Assembly (NCBI GenBank): GCA_041494445.1
Contig: JBGQAU010000017.1
Span: 1 to 42,194 of the forward strand
DNA length: 42,194 nt
From: JAIQFR01 sp041494445
GTDB taxonomy: Bacteria; Acidobacteriota; Polarisedimenticolia; Polarisedimenticolales; JAIQFR01
Reading direction: 5' to 3'
Shown here: positions 16,293-25,095 of the stretch, piece by piece
Position numbering within the stretch: the first letter of the stretch is position 1
Layout: every line of letters starts with the position of its first letter
Notes under the pieces: model-generated
The model's input: only the letters and a program-made list of their open reading frames with translations
What the model was told of the DNA's origin: nothing
Databases searched by the model: none
Program-made: the position numbers and the translations under genes

Positions 16293-19283
16293 ATGCCCTC
16301 AGGAGCCCCGGCCCGCGGTCTCGCCCCGAAGGCCCTCCTCCTCGCCGCCGGTCTCGTCGCTTTCGCCGTCCTTCAGGAACAGCTGCCGGCCCTGGCGCAG
16401 GAAGGGGAGGCAAGGTACCTCGTGGACGTCCTTCTCGACGACGTCGTCAAGGCCCGGGACCTCTCCGCCGCCGGTTTCGACGTGGCCGGGGTGAACCGTG
16501 CCGAGCGGACCGCGGGAGTGGTCGCGTCCTCGGCGGACCTCGACCGGCTCACGGCTCTGGGCTTCAGGTTCGAGGTGAGGGAGCGGCTGGCCACGGGGCG
16601 CGCTCTCGACGCGATTCAGGATTACACCGACCCCCAGGAGCTCTCGGCATTCATGGACCAGGTGCAGGCGGCCTACCCGACCCTCGCGAAGAAGGTCGTC
16701 ATGAAGGACACGCTGTTCGAGGGGCAGCAGCAGTACGCCATGAAGATCACGAAGGACGTTTCCCAGGACAACGACCGCCCATCGTTCCTCGTCGACGGGC
16801 AGCACCATGCCCGGGAAGTGATGACCGCCGAGATTGCCCGCGACGTGATCGACTACCTGACCTCGGCCTACGCTGGGAGCAGCCAGGTCAGGCGGTGGGT
16901 AGACAACGTGAACATCTGGGTCGTCGGGAGCGTAAACCCTGACGGGGCCATGTACGTGTTCCAGCACGACAAGTCGTGGCGCAAGAACCGGCGCCCTTCC
17001 TGTCCGGTGGACGTCAACCGCAACTACCGCTTCAACTGGGGCGCGTGCTACGGGTCCTCCGGCGTCTGCGCGTACGATACCTACCGCGGCGCTTCGGCGG
17101 AGTCCGAGCCGGAGACGCAGGGGATGGTCCAGCTGATCCAGGACGTCCGACCGTTCTTCGCACTCTCCTACCATTCGTTCGGCGAGTCTGTGATGTACAG
17201 CTACGGCTGCAACGACCCGAACGAGCTCGCGGCGATGGACGAGGTCGCGCAGGCCCTGAACGACACCCTTCAGAACGACGCCGGGCAGACCGGCCAGTGG
17301 CTCACCGGCTCGATCTGGTCGACGATGGGCAACGTCGACGGGGCAACCATCGACACCGAGTACGGCGCGTTCGGAGCGTACGCCTACACCATTGAGGTCA
17401 ATTCCTCCTCGTTCCAACCGCCCTACGCCCAGTGGCGCGACATCACGGTCCAGCGGCAGCGGACCGCCTGGCAGTACTTCCTGGACAAGACCCTCGATGG
17501 CCCCCAGATCCGAGGGAAGGTGACCGACTCCGCCACGGGCCTCCCCCTGGCGGCCCGGGTGAGCGTGCAGGAGGTGACGTTCACCCATGGCGAGTCGCCG
17601 CGCACGGCGGACTCCAAGGGGAACTACCACTGGCTCGCGCAGGCCGGCCTGACCTACCATCTCACGTTCTCCATGCCCGACCACTGCGCCGAGAACCGGA
17701 CGGTGACCGTGGGGGGGACCGGCCCTGCCACCGTGGACGTCGCCCTGGGCCACCCCTCGGCCCCCGACGGCGTAACCACGACGGCGAACGGCGACAATCG
17801 GATCGACGTGTCGTGGGCCGAGGTCCCGGGCGCCACCGAGTACCGCGTGTACCGCGCCCTCGCCTCGGGCGGCCCGTACGGCATCGTTGGGACCGTACCG
17901 GCGCCGGCGACGACGCTTCAGGACAGCCCGGTCTCCGCCGGCGTGACCTGGTACTACGTCGTCCGCGCGTACGACCGATGCGAGTCCCCCTCATCGGTCG
18001 AGGTCGGCGCCTCGACGACGGGAGCCTGCACCCTCGGTCCCGCTTTCGCGGGATTGGCCTCGGTGACGGACGCCGCGGCGTCCACGTGCACGGTGAACCT
18101 CTCCTGGGCGGCCGCCTCGGCGCGCTGCGGGGGGCTCGTGACCTACCGGGTGCACCGGAGCGCGACCTCTCCGTTCGTCCCGTCCGCCTCCAACATGATC
18201 GCGTCGGGTCTCACCACGACGCAGTACTCCGATCACGACGCCCTGACCTCCGAGACGGCGTACCACTACCTCGTCCGCGCGGTGGATTCGGCGAGGGGCG
18301 CCGACGACGGGAATACGGTCACTCTCTCGGCTGCGCCCACCGGCCAACCCGTTCTCGGCTCGTGGACGGACGACGCCGGGGACACCGGGACGGCGAAGCT
18401 CTCGTGCGAGATTCCCTGGTCCGTGCTCGCCACCGGAGGGAATGCGGGTCCCAACGTGTACGCGACCGGGACCTACTCGAACAACCAGTGCGCGGCGCTC
18501 ACGACCCCGGCCATCACACTCCAGAGCAGCGCGGTCCTGTCCTTCGCGTCGAAGTACGACCTCGGGAGCAACTTCGACGCGGGGAATGTCGAGGTCGCGA
18601 CCGGCCCGGCGTTCGGCACGTGGGACAAGCTCACCACGGTCGAATACCCGGATCGGCTCCTCTATCCCGGGAACGCCTGCGGTTTCCCGACGAGCAGCGC
18701 CAGAATCGTGTTCTCCAGCTCGAGCAACTCTCCGTCATATCCCACCTCGAGTTACACGGGGTCGCTGTCCGCGTACGACGGCCAGACGATCAAGCTGCGC
18801 TGGCGCTTCGGCACGGACTCCGCTGTGGTCCGAGCGGGCTGGTGGGTCGACGACATCCGGGTCACGAACGCGCTGCTACCGGGGGCCTGCTCTTCCGGAA
18901 CGCCGGGCGCCCCGACGGAGGCGAGCCCCGTCGCCGCGCCCATGACCTCGGAGCGCGCGACCGGCGGGACCGCCGTGACGCTGGACTACCGGCCCGGATG
19001 CGGGGCGCTGGACAACGCGGTCTACTGGGGGGCGAGCCCGATCGCCGGCGCCTTGAGCTGGACCTCGAGCGCCTGCGCGGTCGGCAACACCGGCCGCTCG
19101 ACCTTCGATCCCGGCGCCCCGCCGCCGGGCGGGTTCTACTACTTCGTGATCGTGGGCCAGACCAGCACGAAGGAAGGCTCGTACGGCCTCGGCCAGGGGG
19201 TGTCGGGCCCCGCCGAGCGCCCCGAGGCCGCCGGGGTCGGCGCGTGCGACCGACCGCAGGACCTCACCGGCACCTGTCCCTGA
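16293..19283 (+). CDS. secreted M14 zinc carboxypeptidase with C-terminal binding modules
   Basis: This is a 996-residue extracellular metallocarboxypeptidase. A signal peptide (about 1-36) is followed by a short propeptide-like region. In the M14 domain, zinc ligands are His172 and Glu175 in QHHAREV and His294 in LSYHSFGE, and the catalytic Glu368 is in YTIEVNSSS. C-terminal to it are a carboxypeptidase-regulatory-like beta domain (GKVTDSATGLPLAARVSV, from about 408), two fibronectin-III-like repeats (about 490-690) and a jelly-roll or MAM-like domain (about 690-870, ending GWWVDDIRVTN). Several paired Cys fit an oxidising extracellular setting. ATG 16293 has CGAGGAG upstream. It likely acts in scavenging peptides. 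Confidence 0.9.
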   Translation: MPSGAPARGLAPKALLLAAGLVAFAVLQEQLPALAQEGEARYLVDVLLDDVVKARDLSAAGFDVAGVNRAERTAGVVASSADLDRLTALGFRFEVRERLATGRALDAIQDYTDPQELSAFMDQVQAAYPTLAKKVVMKDTLFEGQQQYAMKITKDVSQDNDRPSFLVDGQHHAREVMTAEIARDVIDYLTSAYAGSSQVRRWVDNVNIWVVGSVNPDGAMYVFQHDKSWRKNRRPSCPVDVNRNYRFNWGACYGSSGVCAYDTYRGASAESEPETQGMVQLIQDVRPFFALSYHSFGESVMYSYGCNDPNELAAMDEVAQALNDTLQNDAGQTGQWLTGSIWSTMGNVDGATIDTEYGAFGAYAYTIEVNSSSFQPPYAQWRDITVQRQRTAWQYFLDKTLDGPQIRGKVTDSATGLPLAARVSVQEVTFTHGESPRTADSKGNYHWLAQAGLTYHLTFSMPDHCAENRTVTVGGTGPATVDVALGHPSAPDGVTTTANGDNRIDVSWAEVPGATEYRVYRALASGGPYGIVGTVPAPATTLQDSPVSAGVTWYYVVRAYDRCESPSSVEVGASTTGACTLGPAFAGLASVTDAAASTCTVNLSWAAASARCGGLVTYRVHRSATSPFVPSASNMIASGLTTTQYSDHDALTSETAYHYLVRAVDSARGADDGNTVTLSAAPTGQPVLGSWTDDAGDTGTAKLSCEIPWSVLATGGNAGPNVYATGTYSNNQCAALTTPAITLQSSAVLSFASKYDLGSNFDAGNVEVATGPAFGTWDKLTTVEYPDRLLYPGNACGFPTSSARIVFSSSSNSPSYPTSSYTGSLSAYDGQTIKLRWRFGTDSAVVRAGWWVDDIRVTNALLPGACSSGTPGAPTEASPVAAPMTSERATGGTAVTLDYRPGCGALDNAVYWGASPIAGALSWTSSACAVGNTGRSTFDPGAPPPGGFYYFVIVGQTSTKEGSYGLGQGVSGPAERPEAAGVGACDRPQDLTGTCP

Positions 19284-19376
19284 GGGACGTAGGACCCCGG
19301 TCCCGGGAAAGGTCCCCGGGTTCGCGCTAGGATGTTCCCGCTCCGCCGGAACGGCGGGGCACGGGAGGACCCATTC

Positions 19377-21431
19377 ATGCTCCGAACCGCGCTGCTCCTC
19401 TCCCTGTTCGCGCTCCCCGCCGCCGGCCTTGCCGCGGCCCACGCGGGCGAGACGCACCCCTTCACGATCCACGACATGCTGGCGATGGACCGGATCTCGG
19501 ACCCGCAGGCGTCGCCCGACGGGAAACGCGTCGTCTTCGTCGTGAGCGTGACCGACCTCGAGGCCAACAAAAGACGCTCCGATCTCTGGCTGGTCGGGGC
19601 GGACGGCAACGGGCTCCGGCGGCTGACCTCGCACGAGGCGGGGGACTCGAGCCCGCGCTGGGCGCCGGACGGCGGCTCGGTCCTCTTCCTTTCCTCGCGC
19701 TCCGGGTCGTCGCAGGTCTGGCGGATCCCGGTGGACGGCGGCGAGGCGGAGCAGGTGACGAAGCAGCCGCTCGACGTCAATGCGTTTCTCCTGTCGCCCG
19801 ACGGGAAGACCCTGGTGATCGCGATGGACGTGTTCCCGGACGACACGGTCGACGGCACGAAGAAGCGGCTCGACGAGATCGGGGCGCGCAAGGCCAGCGG
19901 GCGGATCTACGACCGGCTGTTCGTTCGCCACTGGGACGAGTGGACCGACGGCCGCCGCTCGCACCTGTTCGCACTGCCGGTCGCCGGCGGCGCGCCGGCG
20001 GACCTGATGAAGGGAATGGACGCCGACTGCCCGGGCAAGCCCTTCGGCGGCGTGGAGGAGATCGCGTTCTCGCCCGAGGGGAAGACCCTGGTGTTCTCCG
20101 CGCGGGACGCAGGACGCGAGGAGGCCTGGTCCACGAACTACGACCTCTTCGCCGTGTCGCTCCTCGGCGAAGCGAGACCCAGGAACCTGACCGCCGACCA
20201 TCCCGCATGGGACACCGCTCCCTCGTTCTCGCCCGACGGGAAGACGCTGGCCTACCTCGCCATGAAGGTCGAGGGCTACGAGGCGGACCGCCGCAGGATC
20301 GTGCTGAAGCCGTGGCCGGACGGCGCCGCGCGCATGCTGACGGAAGGTTGGGACCGCTCGCCCGACACGATTCTCTGGTCGGCGGACGGAAAGACGATCT
20401 ACGCGGTGGCGGAGAACCTGGGCCAGACCGCGCTCTTCGCGGTGGACGCCGCGAGCGGAAAGGCGCGGCTCGTGGTGGAGAAGGGGACCGTTCGATCGCC
20501 GGTCCTCGCCGGCGACCGGATCGTGTACGCCCTCGAGCACCTGAGGTCGCCCGTGGAGCTTTACTCGGTGAAGCCCGACGGGAGCGACGTCCGCGCGATC
20601 ACGCGTATCAACGCGGAAAAGGTGGCCGTGGCCCGGATGGGCGAGCCGGAGCAGTTCTCGTTCAAGGGGTGGAACGGCGAGACCGTGTGGGGCTATGTCG
20701 TGAAGCCCGCCGACTTCGACCCCGCGAAGAAGTACCCCGTGGCGTTTCTGATCCACGGCGGGCCGCAGGGGTCGTTCGGGAACGACTTCCACTACCGCTG
20801 GAACCCGCAGGCGTACGCCGGCGCCGGGTACGCGGTGGTGATGGTGGACTTCCACGGCTCCACGGGATACGGGCAGGCGTTCACCGACTCGATCGAGGGC
20901 GATTGGGGCGGGAAGCCGATCGAGGACCTCCGGAAGGGGCTCGACGCGGCCCTCGGGAGGTATCCCTGGATGGACGGCGACAGGGTCGCCGCGCTGGGCG
21001 CTTCCTTCGGCGGGTACATGATCAACTGGATCGCCGGGAACTGGCCGGACCGGTTCCGCTGCCTCGTCGCGCACGACGGAAACCTGGACGAGCGCGCCGC
21101 CTACTTCGATACCGAGGAACTATGGTTCCCCGAGCGCGACCATCTCGGCACGCCGTGGTCGAACCCCGAGGCGTACGAGAAACAGAACCCGGCCAACTTC
21201 GTGAAGAACTGGAAGACCCCGATCCTGGTGGTCCACGGCGGAAAGGACTACCGGGTCGTGGAGACGCAGGGGATCTCGACGTTCACCGCGGCGCAGCGCC
21301 TCGGGATCCCGAGCAAGCTCCTGTACTTCCCCGACGAGAATCACTGGGTCCTGAAGCCGGCGAACAGCATCCTCTGGCACGAAACGGTGCTCGCGTGGCT
21401 CGACCGGTGGACGAAGGGGGAGAAGAAGTAG
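19377..21431 (+). CDS. S9 prolyl oligopeptidase family serine peptidase, secreted
   Basis: This is a 684-residue peptidase. A signal peptide (about 1-22, ending AAAHA) leads to a WD40/TolB-like beta-propeller with repeated SPDGK motifs (residues about 30-400). The C-terminal alpha/beta hydrolase domain has the full triad: Ser543 in GASFGGYM, Asp624 in HGGKDYRV and His656 in ENHWV. The motif HGGPQGSFGNDF marks the oxyanion loop. This is the dipeptidyl/acylaminoacyl-peptidase type that releases short peptides from oligopeptides, probably in the periplasm. ATG 19377 has GGGAGG eight bases upstream. It follows the M14 gene on the same strand, 93 bases apart, so the two may form a peptide-degrading unit. 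Confidence 0.9.
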   Translation: MLRTALLLSLFALPAAGLAAAHAGETHPFTIHDMLAMDRISDPQASPDGKRVVFVVSVTDLEANKRRSDLWLVGADGNGLRRLTSHEAGDSSPRWAPDGGSVLFLSSRSGSSQVWRIPVDGGEAEQVTKQPLDVNAFLLSPDGKTLVIAMDVFPDDTVDGTKKRLDEIGARKASGRIYDRLFVRHWDEWTDGRRSHLFALPVAGGAPADLMKGMDADCPGKPFGGVEEIAFSPEGKTLVFSARDAGREEAWSTNYDLFAVSLLGEARPRNLTADHPAWDTAPSFSPDGKTLAYLAMKVEGYEADRRRIVLKPWPDGAARMLTEGWDRSPDTILWSADGKTIYAVAENLGQTALFAVDAASGKARLVVEKGTVRSPVLAGDRIVYALEHLRSPVELYSVKPDGSDVRAITRINAEKVAVARMGEPEQFSFKGWNGETVWGYVVKPADFDPAKKYPVAFLIHGGPQGSFGNDFHYRWNPQAYAGAGYAVVMVDFHGSTGYGQAFTDSIEGDWGGKPIEDLRKGLDAALGRYPWMDGDRVAALGASFGGYMINWIAGNWPDRFRCLVAHDGNLDERAAYFDTEELWFPERDHLGTPWSNPEAYEKQNPANFVKNWKTPILVVHGGKDYRVVETQGISTFTAAQRLGIPSKLLYFPDENHWVLKPANSILWHETVLAWLDRWTKGEKK

Positions 21432-21454
21432 GGCCGGCGAGGACGTCCGGCGAG

Positions 21455-21492
21455 GCGCCCCGTTCGGCCGTGGGCAAGCCGCCCCGGGGCGC
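21455..21492 (+). terminator. candidate GC-rich terminator after the S9 peptidase
   Basis: GCGCCCCG (21455-21462) and CGGGGCGC (21485-21492) are perfect 8-bp complements around a 22-base loop that could fold further. The hairpin starts 24 bases after the peptidase stop and is followed by TTC only, with no long T run. It is plausible but unproven. Confidence 0.35.
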
Positions 21493-21544
21493 TTCAACCC
21501 AAGAGGTCCCGAGCGGCCGATTCCCTCCGCGGCGGGGCCGACGC

Positions 21545-21574
21545 TTGCCCCCCGTTGTTGCTAGAATTCATATT
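21545..21574 (+). promoter_or_regulatory. candidate promoter before the phosphotransacylase-kinase fusion
   Basis: An A+T-rich patch stands out in very GC-rich DNA. TTGCCC (21545-21550) and CATATT (21569-21574) are 18 bases apart and resemble -35 and -10 boxes; TAGAAT (21562-21567) is a better -10 but lacks a spaced -35. GTTG (21557) and CAAC (21575) flank the patch as a short inverted repeat that could be an operator arm. It lies about 90 bases before the ATG at 21661. Confidence 0.3.
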
Positions 21575-21660
21575 CAACAGCGAGGCGGCGTGGCCTACCG
21601 CCCATGCGACCCTCGACCCGGTCCGCCCGGGGCGGCCGCGCGTCCGGCCAGGGAGCCAGC

Positions 21661-23880
21661 ATGTACGACATTGAAGCCTCCTTCGATCAGCAGATCCTGG
21701 CTGTCCCCAGGAACCGGCCGACGATCGTGTTCACCGAGGCGCTCGATCCCCGCATCGTCGAGGCGGCCTGCTACCTGACGCGCTTCTGCCGGCCGGTGTT
21801 CCTCGCGCCGGAGGCGGAGGTCCGGGACGTGATCGAGAGGGACCTCCGGCACCTGGATCCCAACCGGGTCGAGTACGCGTTGTCGGAGAGCGCCTTCGTC
21901 GACATCCTCGAGCGAGACGACCTGCTGGACGAGTTCGCCCGCTCCTACCAGGAGCAAGGCACGGCGGAGGGCGCGAAGCCGACCCTCGAAGAGGCGCGGC
22001 GGTACGTGAGGGAGCCCGGGCATTTCGGGATCTTCGCGGTGAAGATGGACCACGCCGACACGGTGGTGGGTGGCGCGCGGCACGCACCGAAGGACTTCTT
22101 TCGGCCGATGCTCCGGTTCCTGAAGAAGCAGGACATCCAGGTGGAGGCGGGCGTGTTCGTGCTCCCCGATGAGCATCCGGAGAACGTGTTCCCGAAGAAC
22201 ATCGTGGTCTTCGGCGACGTCGGGGTCAACGCGACGATGACCCCCGACGTGCTGGCTCACGCGGCCGTCGGAACCTGCGCCATCACTCGCGACCTGTTTC
22301 CCGTGGAGGAGCTGCCGGAGGTCCTCGCCACCATCGTGTCGTACTCGCAACGCGGCTCCGACGAGGGGCCCTCGCCGGAGCTGGTCCGGAAAGCGACCGC
22401 ACTCGTGCCGGAGATCCTCCAGGAGAGGATCGATCACGGTCCGCGCTACGCCACGATCAAGATCCGCGGCGAGGTCAAAGTGTCCGTCGCGCTGTCGCAG
22501 CGGTCGGCCACGTATTACCAGCGCGGAAGAGAGAGGACCTGGGAGGGAGGCTCGAACGTCATCATCTGCCCGAACCTCGACATGGGGAACTTCCTGTACT
22601 TCCTGTATGCGACGCGCTACCCGAGCGCGAAGAAGTTCCCGGTGATGTTCGGGATCAGGTTCCGCGGGATCGACCTCCCGATGGACTGCACCCCGGAGGA
22701 CGTGAGGCTCGCGGTCAAGGCCTCCGTGCTCCGCATGCACCGGTTCGGCGAGTGGAAGAGGACGCCCCGCGACACGTTCTTCCGCCGCCACCGGGTGCTG
22801 GCCGTCAACCCCGGCTCCACGTCCACCAGGATCTCCCTGTACGAGGGAGAGGAGGAGGTCTTCGCCAAGGAGATCGAGCACTCCGCGGAGGAGCTGGCGC
22901 CGTTCGAGGGGAAGAGCGTCACGGCGCAGTTCCTGTTCAGGAAGGACGCGATCCTGAAGATGCTCGAGGAGAACGGCCTCACCCCCGACGATATCGACGC
23001 GGTGTCCGCCCGCGGCGGGCTGCTGCGGCCGATTCCCCACGGGACGTACACGGTGTCGGACGCCATGATCGACGACCTCCGCACGGGGAGGCGGGGAGAG
23101 CACGCCTCGAACCTCGGCGGCCTGATCGCGCGCGAGCTGGTGGGTCGATCCGGCAAGCCCGCGTACATCGTGGACCCCGTGGTCGTGGACGAGGTTCCCG
23201 ACCGGGTGAAGGTCACCGGCATGAAGGCGATCCGCCGGAAGGTCGTCAGCCACGCGCTGAACCAGATCTCCACCGCCCGCCGCTACGCCGACGAGCACGA
23301 GACGTTCTACGCGAGGATCAACGTGATCGTCGCCCACATGGGCGGAGGGATCACCGTCGGCGCCCACAAGCGGGGGCGGTACGTCGACGTGAACAACGGG
23401 CTCGACGGCGAAGGGCCGTTCAGCCCCCAGCGGTCGGGCTCCCTGCCGCCCGGGCAGCTGATCGATCTGTGCTTCTCCGGGAAGCTCACCCACGCCGACC
23501 TGAAAAAGCTGAACAAGGGGCGGGGCGGCCTCATCGACCTCCTGGGCACGTCCGATCTCCGCGAGGTCGAGCGGAGGATCGACGCCGGGGACGCGCACGC
23601 GGCCGAGGTGTTCGACGCGATGGCGTACCAGATCGCGAAGCAGATCGCCTCGACGGTGCCGGCGTTCGACGGTGAGCCGGTTGAGCGCATCCTCCTCACC
23701 GGAGGGATGGCCCGCTCGGATCGACTGGTCGCGGCGATCGAGCGCTACGTCGTCGCGATGAAGTGCGGGGTCAGCGTCTACCCCGGCGAGAACGAGATGT
23801 TCGCCCTGGTCAAGGGCGCCCTCCGCGTGCTCTCGGGCAAGGAAGAGGCCAAGGAGTACGCGGGCCAGACCGTCGCCTGA
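21661..23880 (+). CDS. bifunctional phosphotransacylase-butyrate kinase fusion
   Basis: This is a 739-residue cytoplasmic enzyme with two complete domains. Residues about 1-372 form a phosphate acetyl/butyryltransferase domain of the type also found at the end of malic enzymes (FAVKMDHADTVVGGARHAP, VFGDVGVNATMTPDVLAHAA, IVSYSQRGSDEGPSPE). Residues about 378-735 form a butyrate kinase of the ASKHA fold (VLAVNPGSTSTRISLYEGE, ARGGLLRPIPHGTY, VAHMGGGITVGAH, LLTGGMARS). Predicted reactions are acyl-CoA plus Pi to acyl-phosphate, then acyl-phosphate plus ADP to carboxylate plus ATP. Both parts have normal family length. ATG 21661 has a GGGA site; an in-frame ATG at 21604 has none. A separate Ptb gene converges on it. 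Chain-length preference is unknown. Confidence 0.87.
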   Translation: MYDIEASFDQQILAVPRNRPTIVFTEALDPRIVEAACYLTRFCRPVFLAPEAEVRDVIERDLRHLDPNRVEYALSESAFVDILERDDLLDEFARSYQEQGTAEGAKPTLEEARRYVREPGHFGIFAVKMDHADTVVGGARHAPKDFFRPMLRFLKKQDIQVEAGVFVLPDEHPENVFPKNIVVFGDVGVNATMTPDVLAHAAVGTCAITRDLFPVEELPEVLATIVSYSQRGSDEGPSPELVRKATALVPEILQERIDHGPRYATIKIRGEVKVSVALSQRSATYYQRGRERTWEGGSNVIICPNLDMGNFLYFLYATRYPSAKKFPVMFGIRFRGIDLPMDCTPEDVRLAVKASVLRMHRFGEWKRTPRDTFFRRHRVLAVNPGSTSTRISLYEGEEEVFAKEIEHSAEELAPFEGKSVTAQFLFRKDAILKMLEENGLTPDDIDAVSARGGLLRPIPHGTYTVSDAMIDDLRTGRRGEHASNLGGLIARELVGRSGKPAYIVDPVVVDEVPDRVKVTGMKAIRRKVVSHALNQISTARRYADEHETFYARINVIVAHMGGGITVGAHKRGRYVDVNNGLDGEGPFSPQRSGSLPPGQLIDLCFSGKLTHADLKKLNKGRGGLIDLLGTSDLREVERRIDAGDAHAAEVFDAMAYQIAKQIASTVPAFDGEPVERILLTGGMARSDRLVAAIERYVVAMKCGVSVYPGENEMFALVKGALRVLSGKEEAKEYAGQTVA

Positions 23881-23881
23881 G

Positions 23882-23896
23882 GCGGGTGTCCCCCGC
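23882..23896. terminator. short hairpin between convergent acyl-phosphate genes
   Basis: GCGGG (23882-23886) and CCCGC (23892-23896) form a 5-bp stem that fills the 17-base gap between the two convergent stops. It could act on both strands, but the stem is short and there is no T tract. Confidence 0.25.
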
Positions 23897-23897
23897 G

Positions 23898-24803
23898 TCA
23901 GCTCGCGGTCAGGGCGGCCAGCGCGATCGAGTACATCTTGGTCTTCACCGTGTCGCCGCGCGACGAGAGGATCGCTGGGGCGCGCGCGCCGGCCACCATC
24001 GCGCCGAGTTCCGCGCGCGCAAGCTTCGTGTTGGTCTTGTAGAAGACGTTTCCCGAGTCGATGTTCGGGAAGAGGAGGCAGTCGGCGTCTCCCGCCACCT
24101 CGCCGCCGATCCCCTTGATCTCCGCCGACTCCCTGTCGATCGCCGCGTCGAGCCCCAGCGGCCCGTCCACGGCGGCCCCCTTGATCTGGCCCCGCTCGGC
24201 CATCTTCGCCAGGATCGCCGCATCCAGGCACGCCTGCATCTTGGGCAGGACTTGCTCCGAGGCGGCCACGACCGCGAGCTTCGGTCGCTCGATCCCGAGG
24301 GCGCGGGCGGTGCGGATCAGGTACTGGGCGATCGCGATCTTCTCCTTCAGCTCGGGCTCCGGGATCACGGCCACGTCGCCGCAGACGATCAGCTTGGGGT
24401 AGTTCGGGCTCTCGATCACGGAGACGTGGCTCAGGATCGCCCCGGGATCCATGAGGCCGCGCTCCTTGTCGAGGATCGCCCGCATGTACTTGTCGGTTGA
24501 GACCAGCCCCTTCATCAGGATCTGCCCCTCGCCCGCGTTGATCATGGCCACCGACCGCAGGGTGGCCTTGGCTTCGTCCGGCTCGTGGACGATCGCGAAT
24601 TTCCCGGGATCGATCTTCTCCCGCGCGCAGGCGGCCCGGATCGTCGCCTCGTCGCCCACGAGGGTGGCGTCCACGATGCCGAGGTCCACCGCCTGGCCCG
24701 CCGCACCGACGGTGTGCGGGTCGTTGGCGTAGGCGGCGATCAGGCGCTTCCGCGGGCGGCTCTTCAAGGCGTCGATGATCTGGTCGAGTCGGGTGATCGG
24801 CAT
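23898..24803 (-). CDS. ptb: phosphate butyryltransferase
   Basis: This is a 301-residue enzyme of the phosphate acetyl/butyryltransferase family, expected to convert butyryl-CoA (or a branched acyl-CoA) and phosphate to acyl-phosphate. Recognisable segments are ILMKGLVSTDKYMRAILDKE near residue 88, SHVSVIESPNYPKLIVCGDVAVIPEP near 115, AVDGPLGLDAAIDRESAEIKGI near 208 and the C-terminal TKLARAELGAMVAGARAP. Its length is normal for Ptb. ATG 24803 has GGAG upstream. It runs tail-to-tail with the transacylase-kinase fusion, so the kinase half of that protein is its likely partner. No stand-alone kinase gene is in the window. Confidence 0.88.
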   Translation of the reverse strand: MPITRLDQIIDALKSRPRKRLIAAYANDPHTVGAAGQAVDLGIVDATLVGDEATIRAACAREKIDPGKFAIVHEPDEAKATLRSVAMINAGEGQILMKGLVSTDKYMRAILDKERGLMDPGAILSHVSVIESPNYPKLIVCGDVAVIPEPELKEKIAIAQYLIRTARALGIERPKLAVVAASEQVLPKMQACLDAAILAKMAERGQIKGAAVDGPLGLDAAIDRESAEIKGIGGEVAGDADCLLFPNIDSGNVFYKTNTKLARAELGAMVAGARAPAILSSRGDTVKTKMYSIALAALTAS

Positions 24804-24925
24804 GGCGGCATCTCCTGGTCGCTCCCCGGAGGTCGCGGGCGGGAGCGGGTGCGGCAGGATACTGCAGCCGGAGGGGCGGGGGCGACCCGTAGCGATCGGA
24901 GGCTCGCGTCGAGCCCGATGCCGCG

Positions 24926-25039
24926 CTACTCGCCGGCGAGCCTCAGTCCGTGTGCCGGGAACCGGGCGAAGTCGGCGGAGTTCGTCGTAGCCAGGGTTGC
25001 GTCCTCCCGAAGGCTGGCTACAGTACTCAGGTTCGGAAA
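24926..25039 (-). pseudogene. possible C-terminal remnant of a PIN-domain (VapC-like) toxin
   Basis: The minus-strand frame ending at the TAG 24926-24928 reads DATLATTNSADFARFPAHGL then RLAGE. This is the usual end of a PIN ribonuclease toxin, with the last acidic residue in a T-x-N-x-x-D-F motif. I found no start or upstream catalytic part, so it looks like a decayed toxin fragment. It lies in the 292-base gap between ptb and the Cys-rich secreted protein, which otherwise shows nothing I can name. The match is short and may be chance. Confidence 0.35.
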
Positions 25040-25095
25040 CGTTCGACTTCGATCCGGGACCGCGTGAGCGGACCCGTGACGGGAGGCTTCGAGCC

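Noticed and set aside
19302..19320. CCCGGG repeat (19302 and 19315) as terminator after the M14 gene
   Set aside because: A 6-bp self-complementary stem is expected by chance at this GC content and there is no T tract.
21604..21660. Upstream in-frame ATG as start of the transacylase-kinase fusion
   Set aside because: The extra 19 residues are Arg/Ser/Gly-rich and unlike the family, and there is no ribosome site; ATG 21661 has one.
21595..24231. Minus-strand open frame of nearly 880 codons opposite the transacylase-kinase fusion
   Set aside because: It is compositionally biased and has no recognisable motif. The plus strand holds two intact enzyme domains.
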